The position numbers were made by a program, and so were the translations under genes. Of a stretch of 64,000 nt of DNA, positions 1 through 14,585 are shown one piece after another. The notes beneath the pieces were generated by a model. The model was not told the DNA's origin and ran no database searches. It was given only the letters and a program-made list of their open reading frames with translations. Location: positions 99,110,362-99,174,361 of the forward strand of contig CM026390.1 in the NCBI GenBank assembly GCA_014843695.1. Direction: 5' to 3'. Positions within the stretch are counted from its first letter, which is position 1. Each line of letters begins with the position of its first letter. Source of the DNA: Archivesica marissinica (taxonomy: Eukaryota; Mollusca; Bivalvia; Venerida; Vesicomyidae).

Positions 1-110
1 CATGAACAATGGATTATGGGAGATACCCAACATGAACAATTGTTTATGTAAGCAACCACCTAAGGATTTGCAAAACTTAAGTTTGACCTGACCCCATCAA
101 TACAGGTGCA
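1..110. other. Unique intron sequence at the left edge
   Basis: Non-repetitive DNA before the first array. It contains a short internal repeat of a catgaacaat motif (positions 1 and 31). No coding signal was seen. It would be the far side of the intron that follows E20. Confidence 0.4.
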
Positions 111-3100
111 TACTTGGTCCAGTATGGCCTGGAGTATCTACAGTACGGATAACTTGGTCCAGTATGGCCTGGAGCATCTACAGTAAGGATAACTTGGTCC
201 AGTATGGCCTGGAGTATCTACAGTATGGATAACTTGGTCCAGTATGGCCTGGAGTATCTACAGTACAGATAACTTGGTCCAGTATGGCCTGGAGCATCTA
301 CAGTATGGATAACTTGGTCCAGTATGGCCTGGAGTATCTACAGTACAGATAACTTGGTCCAGTATGGCCTGGAGTATCTACAGTATGGATAACTTGGTCT
401 AGTATGGCCTGGAGTATCTACAGTACAGATAACTTGGTCCAGTATGGCCTGGAGTATCTACAGTACAGATAACTTGGTCCAGTATGGCCTGGAGTATCTA
501 CAGTACGGATAACTTGGTCCAGTATGGCCTGGAGTATTATGGATAACTTGGTCCAGTATGGCCTGGAGTATCTACAGTACATATAACTTGGTCCAGTATG
601 GCCTGGAGTATCTACAGTACAGATAACTTGGTCCAGTATGGCCTGGAGTATTATGGATAACATGGTCCAGTATGGCCTGGAGTATCTACAGTACGGATAA
701 CTTGGTCCAGTATGGCCTGGAGCATCTACAGTATGGATAACTTGGTCCAGTATGGCCTGGAGTATCTACAGTACAGATAACTTGGTCCAGTATGGCCTGG
801 AGTATTATGGATAACTTGGTCCAGTATGGCCTGGAGTATCTACAGTACAGATAACTTGGTCCAGTATGGCCTGGAGTATCTACAGTACGGATAACTTGGT
901 CCAGTATGGCCTGGAGTATCTACAGTATGGATAACTTGGTCCAGTATGGCCTGGAGTATCTACAGTACGGATAACTTGGTCCAGTATGGCCTGGAGTATC
1001 TACAGTATGGATAACTTGGTCCAGTATGGCCTGGAGTATCTACAGTACAGATAACTTGGTCCAGTATGGCCTGGAGTATCTACAGTATGGATAACATGGT
1101 CCAGTATGGCCTGGAGTATCTACAGTATGGATAACATGGTCCAGTATGGCCTGGAGTATCTACAGTACGGATAACTTGGTCCAGTATGGCCTGGAGTATC
1201 TACAGTATGGATAACTTGGTCTAGTATGGCCTGGAGTATCTACAGTACAGATAACTTGGTCCAGTGTGGCCTGGAGTATCTACAGTACAGATAACTTGGT
1301 CCAGTATGGCCTGGAGTATCTACAGTACGGATAACTTGGTCCAGTATGGCCTGGAGTATTATGGATAACTTGGTCCAGTATGGCCTGGAGTATCTACAGT
1401 ACGGATAACTTGGTCCAGTATGGCCTGGAGTATCTACAGTACAGATAACTTGGTCCAGTATGGCCTGGAGTATCTACAGTATGGATAACTTGGTCCAGTA
1501 TGGCCTGGAGTATCTACAGTACGGATAACTTGGTCCAGTATGGCCTGGAGTATCTACAGTACGGATAACTTGGTCCAGTATGGCCTGGAGTATCTACAGT
1601 ACGGATAACTTGGTCCAGTATGGCATGGAGCATCTACAGTACGGATAACTTGGTCCAGTATGGCCTGGAGTATCTACAGTATGGATAACTTGGTCCAGTA
1701 TGGCATGGAGCATCTACAGTACGGATAACTTGGTCCAGTATGGCCTGGAGTATCTACAGTACGGATAACTTGGTCCAGTATGGCCTGGAGTATCTACAGT
1801 ACAGATAACTTGGTCCAGTATGGCCTGGAGTATCTACAGTACGGATAACTTGGTCCAGTATGGCCTGGAGTATCTACAGTATGGATAACTTGGTCCAGTA
1901 TGGCCTGGAGTATCTACAGTATGGATAACTTGGTCCAGTATGGCCTGGAGTATTATGGATAACTTGGTCCAGTATGGCCTGGAGTATCTACAGTATGGAT
2001 AACTTGGTCCAGTATGGCCTGGAGTATCTACAGTATGGATAACTTGGTCCAGTATGGCCTGGAGTATCTACAGTATGGATAACTTGGTCCAGTATGGCCT
2101 GGAGTATTATGGATAACATGGTCCAGTATGGCCTGGAGTATTATGGATAACTTGGTCCAGTATGGCCTGGAGTATCTACAGTATGGATAACTTGGTCCAG
2201 TATGGCCTGGAGTATCTACAGTACGGATAACTTGGTCCAGTATGGCCTGGAGTATCTACAGTACGGATAACTTGGTCCAGTATGGCCTGGAGTATCTACA
2301 GTACAGATAACTTGGTCCAGTATGGCCTGGAGTATCTACAGTACAGATAACTTGGTCCAGTATGGCCTGGAGTATCTACAGTACAGATAACTTGGTCCAG
2401 TATGGCCTGGAGTATCTACAGTATGGATAACTTGGTCCAGTATGGCCTGGAGTATCTACAGTACGGATAACTTGGTCCAGTATGGCCTGGAGTATCTACA
2501 GTATGGATAACTTGGTCCAGTATGGCCTGGAGTATCTACAGTATGGATAACTTGGTCCAGTATGGCCTGGAGTATCTACAGTACAGATAACTTGGTCCAG
2601 TATGGCCTGGAGTATCTACAGTACGGATAACTTGGTCCAGTATGGCCTGGAGTATCTACAGTATGGATAACTTGGTCCAGTATGGCCTGGAGTATCTACA
2701 GTACAGATAACTTGGTCCAGTATGGCCTGGAGTATTATGGATAACTTGGTCCAGTATGGCCTGGAGCATCTACAGTATGGATAACTTGGTCCAGTATGGC
2801 CTGGAGTATCTACAGTACGGATAACTTGGTCCAGTATGGCCTGGAGTATCTACAGTACAGATAACTTGGTCCAGTATGGCCTGGAGTATCTACAGTACAT
2901 ATAACTTGGTCTAGTATGGCCTGGAGTATCTACAGTATGGATAACTTGGTCCAGTATGGCCTGGAGTATCTACAGTACATATAACTTGGTCTAGTATGGC
3001 CTGGAGTATCTACAGTATGGATAACTTGGTCCAGTATGGCCTGGAGTATCTACAGTACAGATAACTTGGTCCAGTATGGCCTGGAGTATCTACAGTACGG

Positions 3101-3880
3101 ATAACTTGGTCCAGTATGGCCTGGAGTATCTACAGTACGGATAACTTGGTCCAGTATGGCCTGGAGTATCTACAGTATGGATAACTTGGTCCAGTATGGC
3201 CTGGAGTATCTACAGTATGGATAACTTGGTCCAGTATGGCCTGGAGTATCTACAGTATGGATAACTTGGTCTAGTATGGCCTGGAGTATCTACAGTACAG
3301 ATAACTTGGTCCAGTGTGGCCTGGAGTATCTACAGTACAGATAACTTGGTCCAGTATGGCCTGGAGTATGGATAACTTGGTCCAGTATGGCCTGGAGTAT
3401 CTACAGTACGGATAACTTGGTCCAGTATGGCCTGGAGTATCTACAGTACGGATAACTTGGTCCAGTATGGCCTGGAGTATCTACAGTACGGATAACTTGG
3501 TCCAGTATGGCCTGGAGTATCTACAGTACGGATAACTTGGTCCAGTATGGCCTGGAGTATCTACAGTACGGATAACTTGGTCCAGTATGGCCTGGAGTAT
3601 CTACAGTATGGATAACTTGGTCCAGTATGGCCTGGAGTATCTACAGTACGGATAACTTGGTCCAGTATGGCCTGGAGTATCTACAGTACGGATAACTTGG
3701 TCCAGTATGGCCTGGAGTATCTACAGTATGGATAACTTGGTCCAGTATGGCCTGGAGTATCTACAGTATGGATAACTTGGTCCAGTATGGCCTGGAGTAT
3801 CTACAGTATGGATAACTTGGTCCAGTATGGCCTGGAGTATCTACAGTACGGATAACTTGGTCCAGTATGGCCTGGAGCAT
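111..3880. repeat. 40-bp minisatellite array, first copy
   Basis: About 95 head-to-tail copies of a 40-bp unit (core ACTTGGTCCAGTATGGCCTG) with 34-bp variants that lack the ctacag segment. Variation is mainly at one dinucleotide (tacgg, tatgg, tacag). The array stops at a gagcatggtaag junction 86 bp from the donor of the E20 copy. No protein-coding signal; the open stretches are by-products of the repeat. Confidence 0.95.
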
Positions 3881-3966
3881 GGTAAGAAACTATCAATTAC
3901 GTCAGTAGTTACTGTGTCACAACTGATCTCATTGGTGTAAGAATAAAAGATGTAAGGTTTGCCTAC

Positions 3967-4094
3967 CTGGCATATTTCGCCAGCAAATCCCTGTTCACAA
4001 TGGCACTGGAATGTGTTGCCATGATTACTGCATGTGCCTCCATTTTTACAGGGTTCAGCTTCACACAAATCAGCCCATTCTTCACATGTATTTC
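3967..4094 (-). CDS. Second copy of EGF exon E20 (probable assembly duplicate)
   Basis: The 128 bp are identical to the exon at 14342-14469, including both splice sites and flanking intron, at a constant offset of 10,375. It encodes the EGF segment NTCEEWADLCEAEPC...GGTC...CHCEQGFAGEICQ. The exon begins in phase 1 and ends in phase 0, so two copies cannot follow each other in one mRNA without a frameshift. Together with the N gap, this points to an unmerged contig overlap or two haplotypes rather than a real extra exon. Confidence 0.6.
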
Positions 4095-4210
4095 CTGAGA
4101 AAGGCAATGGCTTATATGATCAAAATCTGAGTGTACTACATATTAATTGAAAATACAGGGTTTTAATATTCTATAAATGTAATAGCTTGTATGATGATAA
4201 CAAACAAATA

Positions 4211-6359
4211 CATGTACCGATGATACTGTACATGTACATTCTGTACAGATGATACGGTACATGTACATTCTGCACAGATGATACTGTACATGCACATTCT
4301 GCACAGATGATACTGTACATGTACATTCTGTACAGATGATACGGTACATGTACATTCTGCACAGATGATACTGTACATGCACATTCTGCACAGATGATAC
4401 TGTACATGTACATTCTGCACAGATGATACGGTACATGTACATTCTGCACAGATGATACGGTACATGTACATTCTGTACAGATGATACGGTACATGTACAT
4501 TCTGTACAGATGATACGGTACATGTACATTCTGTACAGATGATACGGTACATGTACATTCTGCACAGATGATACGGTACATGTACATTCTGCACAGATGA
4601 TACGGTACATGCACATTCTGCACAGATGATACGGTCCATGTACATTCTGTACAGATGATACTGTACATGCACATTCTGTACAGATGATACTGTACATGTA
4701 CATTCTGTACAGATGATACGGTACATGTACATTCTGTACAGATGATACTGTACATGCACATTCTGTACAGATGATACGGTACATGTACATTCTGCACAGA
4801 TGATATGGTACATGTACATTCTGTACAGATGATACGGTACATGTACATTCTGTACAGATGATACGGTACATGTACATTCTGTACAGATGATACGGTACAT
4901 GTACATTCTGTACAGATGATATGGTACATGTACATTCTGTACAGATGATACTGTACATTCTGTACAGATGATACGGTACATGTACATTCTGTACAGATGA
5001 TACTGTACATGTACATTCTGTACAGATGATACTGTACATGTACATTCTGTACAGATGATACTGTACATGTACATTCTGTACAGATGATACTGTACATGTA
5101 CATTCTGTACAGATGATACGGTCCATGTACATTCTGTACAGATGATACTGTACATGTACATTCTGCACAGATGATACTGTACATGTACATTCTGTACAGA
5201 TGATACGGTACATGTACATTCTGTACAGATGATACTGTACATGCACATTCTGTACAGATGATACGGTCCATGTACATTCTGCACAGATGATACTGTACAT
5301 GTACATTCTGCACAGATGATACTGTACATGTACATTCTGTACAGATGATACGGTCCATGTACATTCTGTACAGATGATACTGTACATGTACATTCTGCAC
5401 AGATGATACTGTACATGTACATTCTGTACAGATGATACGGTACATGTACATTCTGCACAGATGATACGGTACATGCACATTCTGCACAGATGATACGGTC
5501 CATGTACATTCTGTACAGATGATACTGTACATGCACATTCTGTACAGATGATACTGTACATGTACATTCTGTACAGATGATACGGTACATGTACATTCTG
5601 TACAGATGATACTGTACATGCACATTCTGTACAGATGATACGGTCCATGGACATTCTGCACAGATGATACTGTACATGTACATTCTGCACAGATGATACT
5701 GTACATGTACATTCTGTACAGATGATACGGTACATGTACATTCTGTACAGATGATACGGTACATGTACATTCTGTACAGATGATACTGTACATTCTGTAC
5801 AGATGATACGGTACATGTACATTCTGTACAGATGATACTGTACATGTACATTCTGTACAGATGATACTGTACATGTACATTCTGTACAGATGATACTGTA
5901 CATGCACATTCTGTACAGATGATACTGTACATGTACATTCTGTACAGATGATACGGTCCATGTACATTCTGTACAGATGATACTGTACATGTACATTCTG
6001 CACAGATGATACTGTACATGTACATTCTGTACAGATGATACGGTACATGTACATTCTGTACAGATGATACTGTACATGCACATTCTGTACAGATGATACG
6101 GTCCATGTACATTCTGCACAGATGATACTGTACATGTACATTCTGCACAGATGATACTGTACATGTACATTCTGTACAGATGATACGGTCCATGTACATT
6201 CTGTACAGATGATACTGTACATGTACATTCTGCACAGATGATACTGTACATGTACATTCTGTACAGATGATACGGTACATGTACATTCTGTACAGATGAT
6301 ACTGTACATGCACATTCTGTACAGATGATACGGTCCATGTACATTCTGCACAGATGATA
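4211..6359. repeat. 29-bp minisatellite array, first copy, ends at the gap
   Basis: About 74 copies of a 29-bp unit built on gatgatac(t/g)gtacatgtac plus attctg(t/c)aca. The unit contains the 12-bp palindrome TGTACATGTACA. On the minus strand no frame of the unit has a stop, and because 29 is not a multiple of 3 every frame runs through all phases, so all three minus frames stay open for over 2 kb. The first about 0.85 kb matches the array at 14586 unit for unit except single-base differences. Confidence 0.95.
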
Positions 6360-7359
6360 NNNNNNNNNNNNNNNNNNNNNNNNNNNNNNNNNNNNNNNNN
6401 NNNNNNNNNNNNNNNNNNNNNNNNNNNNNNNNNNNNNNNNNNNNNNNNNNNNNNNNNNNNNNNNNNNNNNNNNNNNNNNNNNNNNNNNNNNNNNNNNNNN
6501 NNNNNNNNNNNNNNNNNNNNNNNNNNNNNNNNNNNNNNNNNNNNNNNNNNNNNNNNNNNNNNNNNNNNNNNNNNNNNNNNNNNNNNNNNNNNNNNNNNNN
6601 NNNNNNNNNNNNNNNNNNNNNNNNNNNNNNNNNNNNNNNNNNNNNNNNNNNNNNNNNNNNNNNNNNNNNNNNNNNNNNNNNNNNNNNNNNNNNNNNNNNN
6701 NNNNNNNNNNNNNNNNNNNNNNNNNNNNNNNNNNNNNNNNNNNNNNNNNNNNNNNNNNNNNNNNNNNNNNNNNNNNNNNNNNNNNNNNNNNNNNNNNNNN
6801 NNNNNNNNNNNNNNNNNNNNNNNNNNNNNNNNNNNNNNNNNNNNNNNNNNNNNNNNNNNNNNNNNNNNNNNNNNNNNNNNNNNNNNNNNNNNNNNNNNNN
6901 NNNNNNNNNNNNNNNNNNNNNNNNNNNNNNNNNNNNNNNNNNNNNNNNNNNNNNNNNNNNNNNNNNNNNNNNNNNNNNNNNNNNNNNNNNNNNNNNNNNN
7001 NNNNNNNNNNNNNNNNNNNNNNNNNNNNNNNNNNNNNNNNNNNNNNNNNNNNNNNNNNNNNNNNNNNNNNNNNNNNNNNNNNNNNNNNNNNNNNNNNNNN
7101 NNNNNNNNNNNNNNNNNNNNNNNNNNNNNNNNNNNNNNNNNNNNNNNNNNNNNNNNNNNNNNNNNNNNNNNNNNNNNNNNNNNNNNNNNNNNNNNNNNNN
7201 NNNNNNNNNNNNNNNNNNNNNNNNNNNNNNNNNNNNNNNNNNNNNNNNNNNNNNNNNNNNNNNNNNNNNNNNNNNNNNNNNNNNNNNNNNNNNNNNNNNN
7301 NNNNNNNNNNNNNNNNNNNNNNNNNNNNNNNNNNNNNNNNNNNNNNNNNNNNNNNNNNN
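6360..7359. other. Assembly gap, exactly 1000 N
   Basis: A run of exactly 1000 N, the conventional placeholder for a gap of unknown size. It joins a 29-bp array on the left to a 40-bp array on the right, which is the reverse of the order on either side, as expected if two overlapping contigs were placed end to end. Confidence 0.97.
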
Positions 7360-10300
7360 ATAACTTGGTCCAGTATGGCCTGGAGTATCTACAGTATGGA
7401 TAACTTGGTCCAGTATGGCCTGGAGTATCTACAGTACGGATAACTTGGTCCAGTATGGCCTGGAGTATCTACAGTACGGATAACTTGGTCCAGTATGGCC
7501 TGGAGTATCTACAGTACGGATAACTTGGTCCAGTATGGCCTGGAGTATCTACAGTATGGATAACTTGGTCCAGTATGGCCTGGAGTATCTACAGTATGGA
7601 TAACTTGGTCCAGTATGGCCTGGAGTATCTACAGTACAGATAACTTGGTCCAGTATGGCCTGGAGTATCTACAGTATGGATAACTTGGTCCAGTATGGCC
7701 TGGAGTATCTACAGTATGGATAACTTGGTCCAGTATGGCCTGGAGTATCTACAGTACAGATAACTTGGTCCAGTATGGCCTGGAGTATCTACAGTACGGA
7801 TAACTTGGTCCAGTATGGCCTGGAGTATCTACAGTACGGATAACTTGGTCCAGTATGGCCTGGAGTATCTACAGTACGGATAACTTGGTCCAGTATGGCC
7901 TGGAGTATCTACAGTATGGATAACTTGGTCCAGTATGGCCTGGAGTATCTACAGTATGGATAACTTGGTCCAGTATGGCCTGGAGTATCTACAGTACGGA
8001 TAACTTGGTCCAGTATGGCCTGGAGTATCTACAGTATGGATAACTTGGTCCAGTATGGCCTGGAGTATCTACAGTACGGATAACTTGGTCCAGTATGGCC
8101 TGGAGTATCTACAGTATGGATAACTTGGTCCAGTATGGCCTGGAGTATCTACAGTACGGATAACTTGGTCCAGTATGGCCTGGAGTATCTACAGTATGGA
8201 TAACTTGGTCCAGTATGGCCTGGAGTATCTACAGTACGGATAACTTGGTCCAGTATGGCCTGGAGTATCTACAGTATGGATAACTTGGTCCAGTATGGCC
8301 TGGAGTATCTACAGTATGGATAACTTGGTCCAGTATGGCCTGGAGTATCTACAGTATGGATAACTTGGTCCAGTATGGCCTGGAGTATCTACAGTATGGA
8401 TAACTTGGTCCAGTATGGCCTGGAGTATCTACAGTACAGATAACTTGGTCCAGTATGGCCTGGAGTATCTACAGTATGGATAACTTGGTCCAGTATGGCC
8501 TGGAGTATCTACAGTATGGATAACTTGGTCCAGTATGGCCTGGAGTATCTACAGTACGGATAACTTGGTCCAGTATGGCCTGGAGTATCTACAGTATGGA
8601 TAACTTGGTCCAGTATGGCCTGGAGTATCTACAGTACAGATAACTTGGTCCAGTATGGCCTGGAGTATCTACAGTACGGATAACTTGGTCCAGTATGGCC
8701 TGGAGTATCTACAGTACGGATAACTTGGTCCAGTATGGCCTGGAGTATTATGGATAACTTGGTCCAGTATGGCCTGGAGTATCTACAGTACGGATAACTT
8801 GGTCCAGTATGGCCTGGAGTATCTACAGTACGGATAACTTGGTCCAGTATGGCCTGGAGTATCTACAGTATGGATAACTTGGTCCAGTATGGCCTGGAGT
8901 TCTTATGGATAACTTGGTCCAGTATGGCCTGGAGTATCTACAGTACGGATAACTTGGTCCAGTATGGCCTGGAGTATCTACAGTATGGATAACTTGGTCC
9001 AGTATGGCCTGGAGTATCTACAGTACGGATAACTTGGTCCAGTATGGCCTGGAGTATCTACAGTACGGATAACTTGGTCCAGTATGGCCTGGAGTATCTA
9101 CAGTATGGATAACTTGGTCCAGTATGGCCTGGAGTATCTACAGTATGGATAACTTGGTCCAGTATGGCCTGGAGTATTATGGATAACTTGGTCCAGTATG
9201 GCCTGGAGTATCTACAGTATGGATAACTTGGTCCAGTATGGCCTGGAGTATCTACAGTATGGATAACTTGGTCCAGTATGGCCTGGAGTATTATGGATAA
9301 CTGGTCCAGTATGGCCTGGAGTATTATGGATAACTTGGTCCAGTATGGCCTGGAGTATCTACAGTACAGATAACTTGGTCCAGTATGGCCTGGAGTATCT
9401 ACAGTATGGATAACTTGGTCCAGTATGGCCTGGAGTATCTACAGTATGGATAACTTGGTCCAGTATGGCCTGGAGTATCTACAGTATGGATAACTTGGTC
9501 CAGTATGGCCTGGAGTATCTACAGTACAGATAACTTGGTCCAGTATGGCCTGGAGTATCTACAGTATGGATAACTTGGTCCAGTATGGCCTGGAGTATCT
9601 ACAGTACGGATAACTTGGTCCAGTATGGCCTGGAGTATCTACAGTACGGATAACTTGGTCCAGTATGGCCTGGAGTATCTACAGTATGGATAACTTGGTC
9701 CAGTATGGCCTGGAGTATCTACAGTACGGATAACTTGGTCCAGTATGGCCTGGAGTATCTACAGTATGGATAACTTGGTCCAGTATGGCCTGGAGTATCT
9801 ACAGTATGGATAACTTGGTCCAGTATGGCCTGGAGTATTATGGATAACTTGGTCCAGTATGGCCTGGAGTATCTACAGTATGGATAACTTGGTCCAGTAT
9901 GGCCTGGAGTATCTACAGTATGGATAACTTGGTCCAGTATGGCCTGGAGTATCTACAGTACGGATAACTTGGTCCAGTATGGCCTGGAGTATCTACAGTA
10001 TGGATAACTTGGTCCAGTATGGCCTGGAGTATTATGGATAACTTGGTCCAGTATGGCCTGGAGTATCTACAGTATGGATAACTTGGTCCAGTATGGCCTG
10101 GAGTATCTACAGTATGGATAACTTGGTCCAGTATGGCCTGGAGTATTATGGATAACTTGGTCCAGTATGGCCTGGAGTATCTACAGTACAGATAACTTGG
10201 TCCAGTATGGCCTGGAGTATCTACAGTATGGATAACTTGGTCCAGTATGGCCTGGAGTATCTACAGTACGGATAACTTGGTCCAGTATGGCCTGGAGTAT

Positions 10301-13300
10301 CTACAGTACGGATAACTTGGTCCAGTATGGCCTGGAGTATCTACAGTACGGATAACTTGGTCCAGTATGGCCTGGAGTATCTACAGTATGGATAACTTGG
10401 TCCAGTATGGCCTGGAGTATCTACAGTACGGATAACTTGGTCCAGTATGGCCTGGAGTATCTACAGTACGGATAACTTGGTCCAGTATGGCCTGGAGTAT
10501 CTACAGTATGGATAACTTGGTCCAGTATGGCCTGGAGTATCTACAGTACGGATAACTTGGTCCAGTATGGCCTGGAGTATCTACAGTATGGATAACTTGG
10601 TCCAGTATGGCCTGGAGTATCTACAGTATGGATAACTTGGTCCAGTATGGCCTGGAGTATCTACAGTACGGATAACTTGGTCCAGTATGGCCTGGAGTAT
10701 CTACAGTATGGATAACTTGGTCCAGTATGGCCTGGAGTATCTACAGTATGGATAACTTGGTCCAGTATGGCCTGGAGTATCTACAGTACGGATAACTTGG
10801 TCCAGTATGGCCTGGAGTATCTACAGTACGGATAACTTGGTCCAGTATGGCCTGGAGTATCTACAGTACGGATAACTTGGTCCAGTATGGCCTGGAGTAT
10901 CTACAGTAGATAACTTGGTCCAGTATGGCCTGGAGTATCTACAGTATGGATAACTTGGTCCAGTATGGCCTGGAGTATCTACAGTACGGATAACTTGGTC
11001 CAGTATGGCCTGGAGTATCTACAGTACGGATAACTTGGTCCAGTATGGCCTGGAGTATCTACAGTACGGATAACTTGGTCCAGTATGGCCTGGAGTATCT
11101 ACAGTACGGATAACTTGGTCCAGTATGGCCTGGAGTATCTACAGTATGGATAACTTGGTCCAGTATGGCCTGGAGTATCTACAGTACGGATAACTTGGTC
11201 CAGTATGGCCTGGAGTATCTACAGTATGGATAACTTGGTCCAGTATGGCCTGGAGTATCTACAGTACGGATAACTTGGTCCAGTATGGCCTGGAGTATCT
11301 ACAGTATGGATAACTTGGTCCAGTATGGCCTGGAGTATCTACAGTATGGATAACTTGGTCCAGTATGGCCTGGAGTATCTACAGTACGGATAACTTGGTC
11401 CAGTATGGCCTGGAGTATCTACAGTATGGATAACTTGGTCCAGTATGGCCTGGAGTATCTACAGTACAGATAACTTGGTCCAGTATGGCCTGGAGTATCT
11501 ACAGTATGGATAACTTGGTCCAGTATGGCCTGGAGTATCTACAGTATGGATAACTTGGTCCAGTATGGCCTGGAGTATCTACAGTACGGATAACTTGGTC
11601 CAGTATGGCCTGGAGTATCTACAGTATGGATAACTTGGTCCAGTATGGCCTGGAGTATCTACAGTACAGATAACTTGGTCCAGTATGGCCTGGAGTATCT
11701 ACAGTACAGATAACTTGGTCCAGTATGGCCTGGAGTATCTACAGTACGGATAACTTGGTCCAGTATGGCCTGGAGTATTATGGATAACTTGGTCCAGTAT
11801 GGCCTGGAGTATCTACAGTACGGATAACTTGGTCCAGTATGGCCTGGAGTATCTACAGTACAGATAACTTGGTCCAGTATGGCCTGGAGTATCTACAGTA
11901 TGGATAACTTGGTCCAGTATGGCCTGGAGTATCTACAGTACGGATAACTTGGTCCAGTATGGCCTGGAGTATCTACAGTACGGATAACTTGGTCCAGTAT
12001 GGCCTGGAGTATCTACAGTATGGATAACTTGGTCCAGTATGGCCTGGAGTATCTACAGTACGGATAACTTGGTCCAGTATGGCCTGGAGTATCTACAGTA
12101 CGGATAACTTGGTCCAGTATGGCCTGGAGTATCTACAGTATGGATAACTTGGTCCAGTATGGCCTGGAGTATCTACAGTATGGATAACTTGGTCCAGTAT
12201 GGCCTGGAGTATCTACAGTATGGATAACTTGGTCCAGTATGGCCTGGAGTATCTACAGTATGGATAACTTGGTCCAGTATGGCCTGGAGTATTATGGATA
12301 ACTTGGTCCAGTATGGCCTGGAGTATTATGGATAACTGGTCCAGTATGGCCTGGAGTATTATGGATAACTTGGTCCAGTATGGCCTGGAGTATCTACAGT
12401 ACAGATAACTTGGTCCAGTATGGCCTGGAGTATCTACAGTATGGATAACTTGGTCCAGTATGGCCTGGAGTATCTACAGTATGGATAACTTGGTCCAGTA
12501 TGGCCTGGAGTATCTACAGTATGGATAACTTGGTCCAGTATGGCCTGGAGTATCTACAGTACGGATAACTTGGTCCAGTATGGCCTGGAGTATCTACAGT
12601 ATGGATAACTTGGTCCAGTATGGCCTGGAGTATCTACAGTACGGATAACTTGGTCCAGTATGGCCTGGAGTATCTACAGTACAGATAACTTGGTCCAGTA
12701 TGGCCTGGAGTATCTACAGTATGGATAACTTGGTCCAGTATGGCCTGGAGTATCTACAGTACGGATAACTTGGTCCAGTATGGCCTGGAGTATCTACAGT
12801 ATGGATAACTTGGTCCAGTATGGCCTGGAGTATCTACAGTATGGATAACTTGGTCCAGTATGGCCTGGAGTATCTACAGTACGGATAACTTGGTCCAGTA
12901 TGGCCTGGAGTATCTACAGTATGGATAACTTGGTCCAGTATGGCCTGGAGTATCTACAGTATGGATAACTTGGTCCAGTATGGCCTGGAGTATCTACAGT
13001 ACAGATAACTTGGTCCAGTATGGCCTGGAGTATTATGGATAACTTGGTCCAGTATGGCCTGGAGTATCTACAGTATGGATAACTTGGTCCAGTATGGCCT
13101 GGAGTATCTACAGTACGGATAACTTGGTCCAGTATGGCCTGGAGTATCTACAGTACGGATAACTTGGTCCAGTATGGCCTGGAGTATCTACAGTACAGAT
13201 AACTTGGTCCAGTATGGCCTGGAGTATCTACAGTATGGATAACTTGGTCCAGTATGGCCTGGAGTATCTACAGTACAGATAACTTGGTCCAGTATGGCCT

Positions 13301-14255
13301 GGAGTATCTACAGTATGGATAACTTGGTCCAGTATGGCCTGGAGTATCTACAGTATGGATAACTTGGTCCAGTATGGCCTGGAGTATCTACAGTACGGAT
13401 AACTTGGTCCAGTATGGCCTGGAGTATCTACAGTACGGATAACTTGGTCCAGTATGGCCTGGAGTATCTACAGTACAGATAACTTGGTCCAGTATGGCCT
13501 GGAGTATCTACAGTACGGATAACTTGGTCCAGTATGGCCTGGAGTATCTACAGTACGGATAACTTGGTCCAGTATGGCCTGGAGTATCTACAGTACAGAT
13601 AACTTGGTCCAGTATGGCCTGGAGTATCTACAGTACGGATAACTTGGTCCAGTATGGCCTGGAGTATCTACAGTACGGATAACTTGGTCCAGTATGGCCT
13701 GGAGTATCTACAGTACGGATAACTTGGTCCAGTATGGCCTGGAGTATTATGGATAACTTGGTCCAGTATGGCCTGGAGTATCTACAGTACGGATAACTTG
13801 GTCCAGTATGGCCTGGAGTATCTACAGTACGGATAACTTGGTCCAGTATGGCCTGGAGTATCTACAGTACGGATAACTTGGTCCAGTATGGCCTGGAGTA
13901 TCTACAGTACGGATAACTTGGTCCAGTATGGCCTGGAGTATCTACAGTACAGATAACTTGGTCCAGTATGGCCTGGAGTATCTACAGTATGGATAACTTG
14001 GTCCAGTATGGCCTGGAGTATCTACAGTACGGATAACTTGGTCCAGTATGGCCTGGAGTATCTACAGTACAGATAACTTGGTCCAGTATGGCCTGGAGTA
14101 TCTACAGTACAGATAACTTGGTCCAGTATGGCCTGGAGTATTATGGATAACTTGGTCCAGTATGGCCTGGAGTATCTACAGTATGGATAACTTGGTCCAG
14201 TACGGCCTGGAGTATCTACAGTACAGATAACTTGGTCCAGTATGGCCTGGAGCAT
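7360..14255. repeat. 40-bp minisatellite array, second copy
   Basis: About 173 copies of the same 40-bp unit as at 111-3880, again with 34-bp variants. It also stops 86 bp from the E20 donor. It is longer than the first copy (6.9 versus 3.8 kb), so if both represent one locus, either haplotypes differ in copy number or the first is truncated or collapsed. Confidence 0.95.
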
Positions 14256-14341
14256 GGTAAGAAACTATCAATTACGTCAGTAGTTACTGTGTCACAACTG
14301 ATCTCATTGGTGTAAGAATAAAAGATGTAAGGTTTGCCTAC

Positions 14342-14469
14342 CTGGCATATTTCGCCAGCAAATCCCTGTTCACAATGGCACTGGAATGTGTTGCCATGAT
14401 TACTGCATGTGCCTCCATTTTTACAGGGTTCAGCTTCACACAAATCAGCCCATTCTTCACATGTATTTC
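14342..14469 (-). CDS. Exon E20: EGF-like module 8
   Basis: Acceptor TTTCTCAG and donor CAG|GTAGGC; phase 1 in, phase 0 out. The split first codon joins E19 to give GFFG-NTC, which closes EGF module 7. The rest is a full EGF core: C-x5-C, NGGTC, then C-x-C-x8-C (CHCEQGFAGEIC), ending in Q. There is no calcium-binding D-x-D/N-E/D motif before the first cysteine (EEWADLC). The next exon downstream is beyond the left edge or hidden by the gap. Confidence 0.88.
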
Positions 14470-14585
14470 CTGAGAAAGGCAATGGCTTATATGATCAAAA
14501 TCTGAGTGTACTACATATTAATTGAAAATACAGGGTTTTAATATTCTATAAATGTAATAGCTTGTATGATGATAACAAACAAATA

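Noticed and set aside
111..3880. CRISPR array
   Set aside because: Units are contiguous with no unique spacers, the genome is animal, and there are no cas genes.
6354..7403. Open frame across the N gap
   Set aside because: Consists of unknown residues from the 1000-N run.
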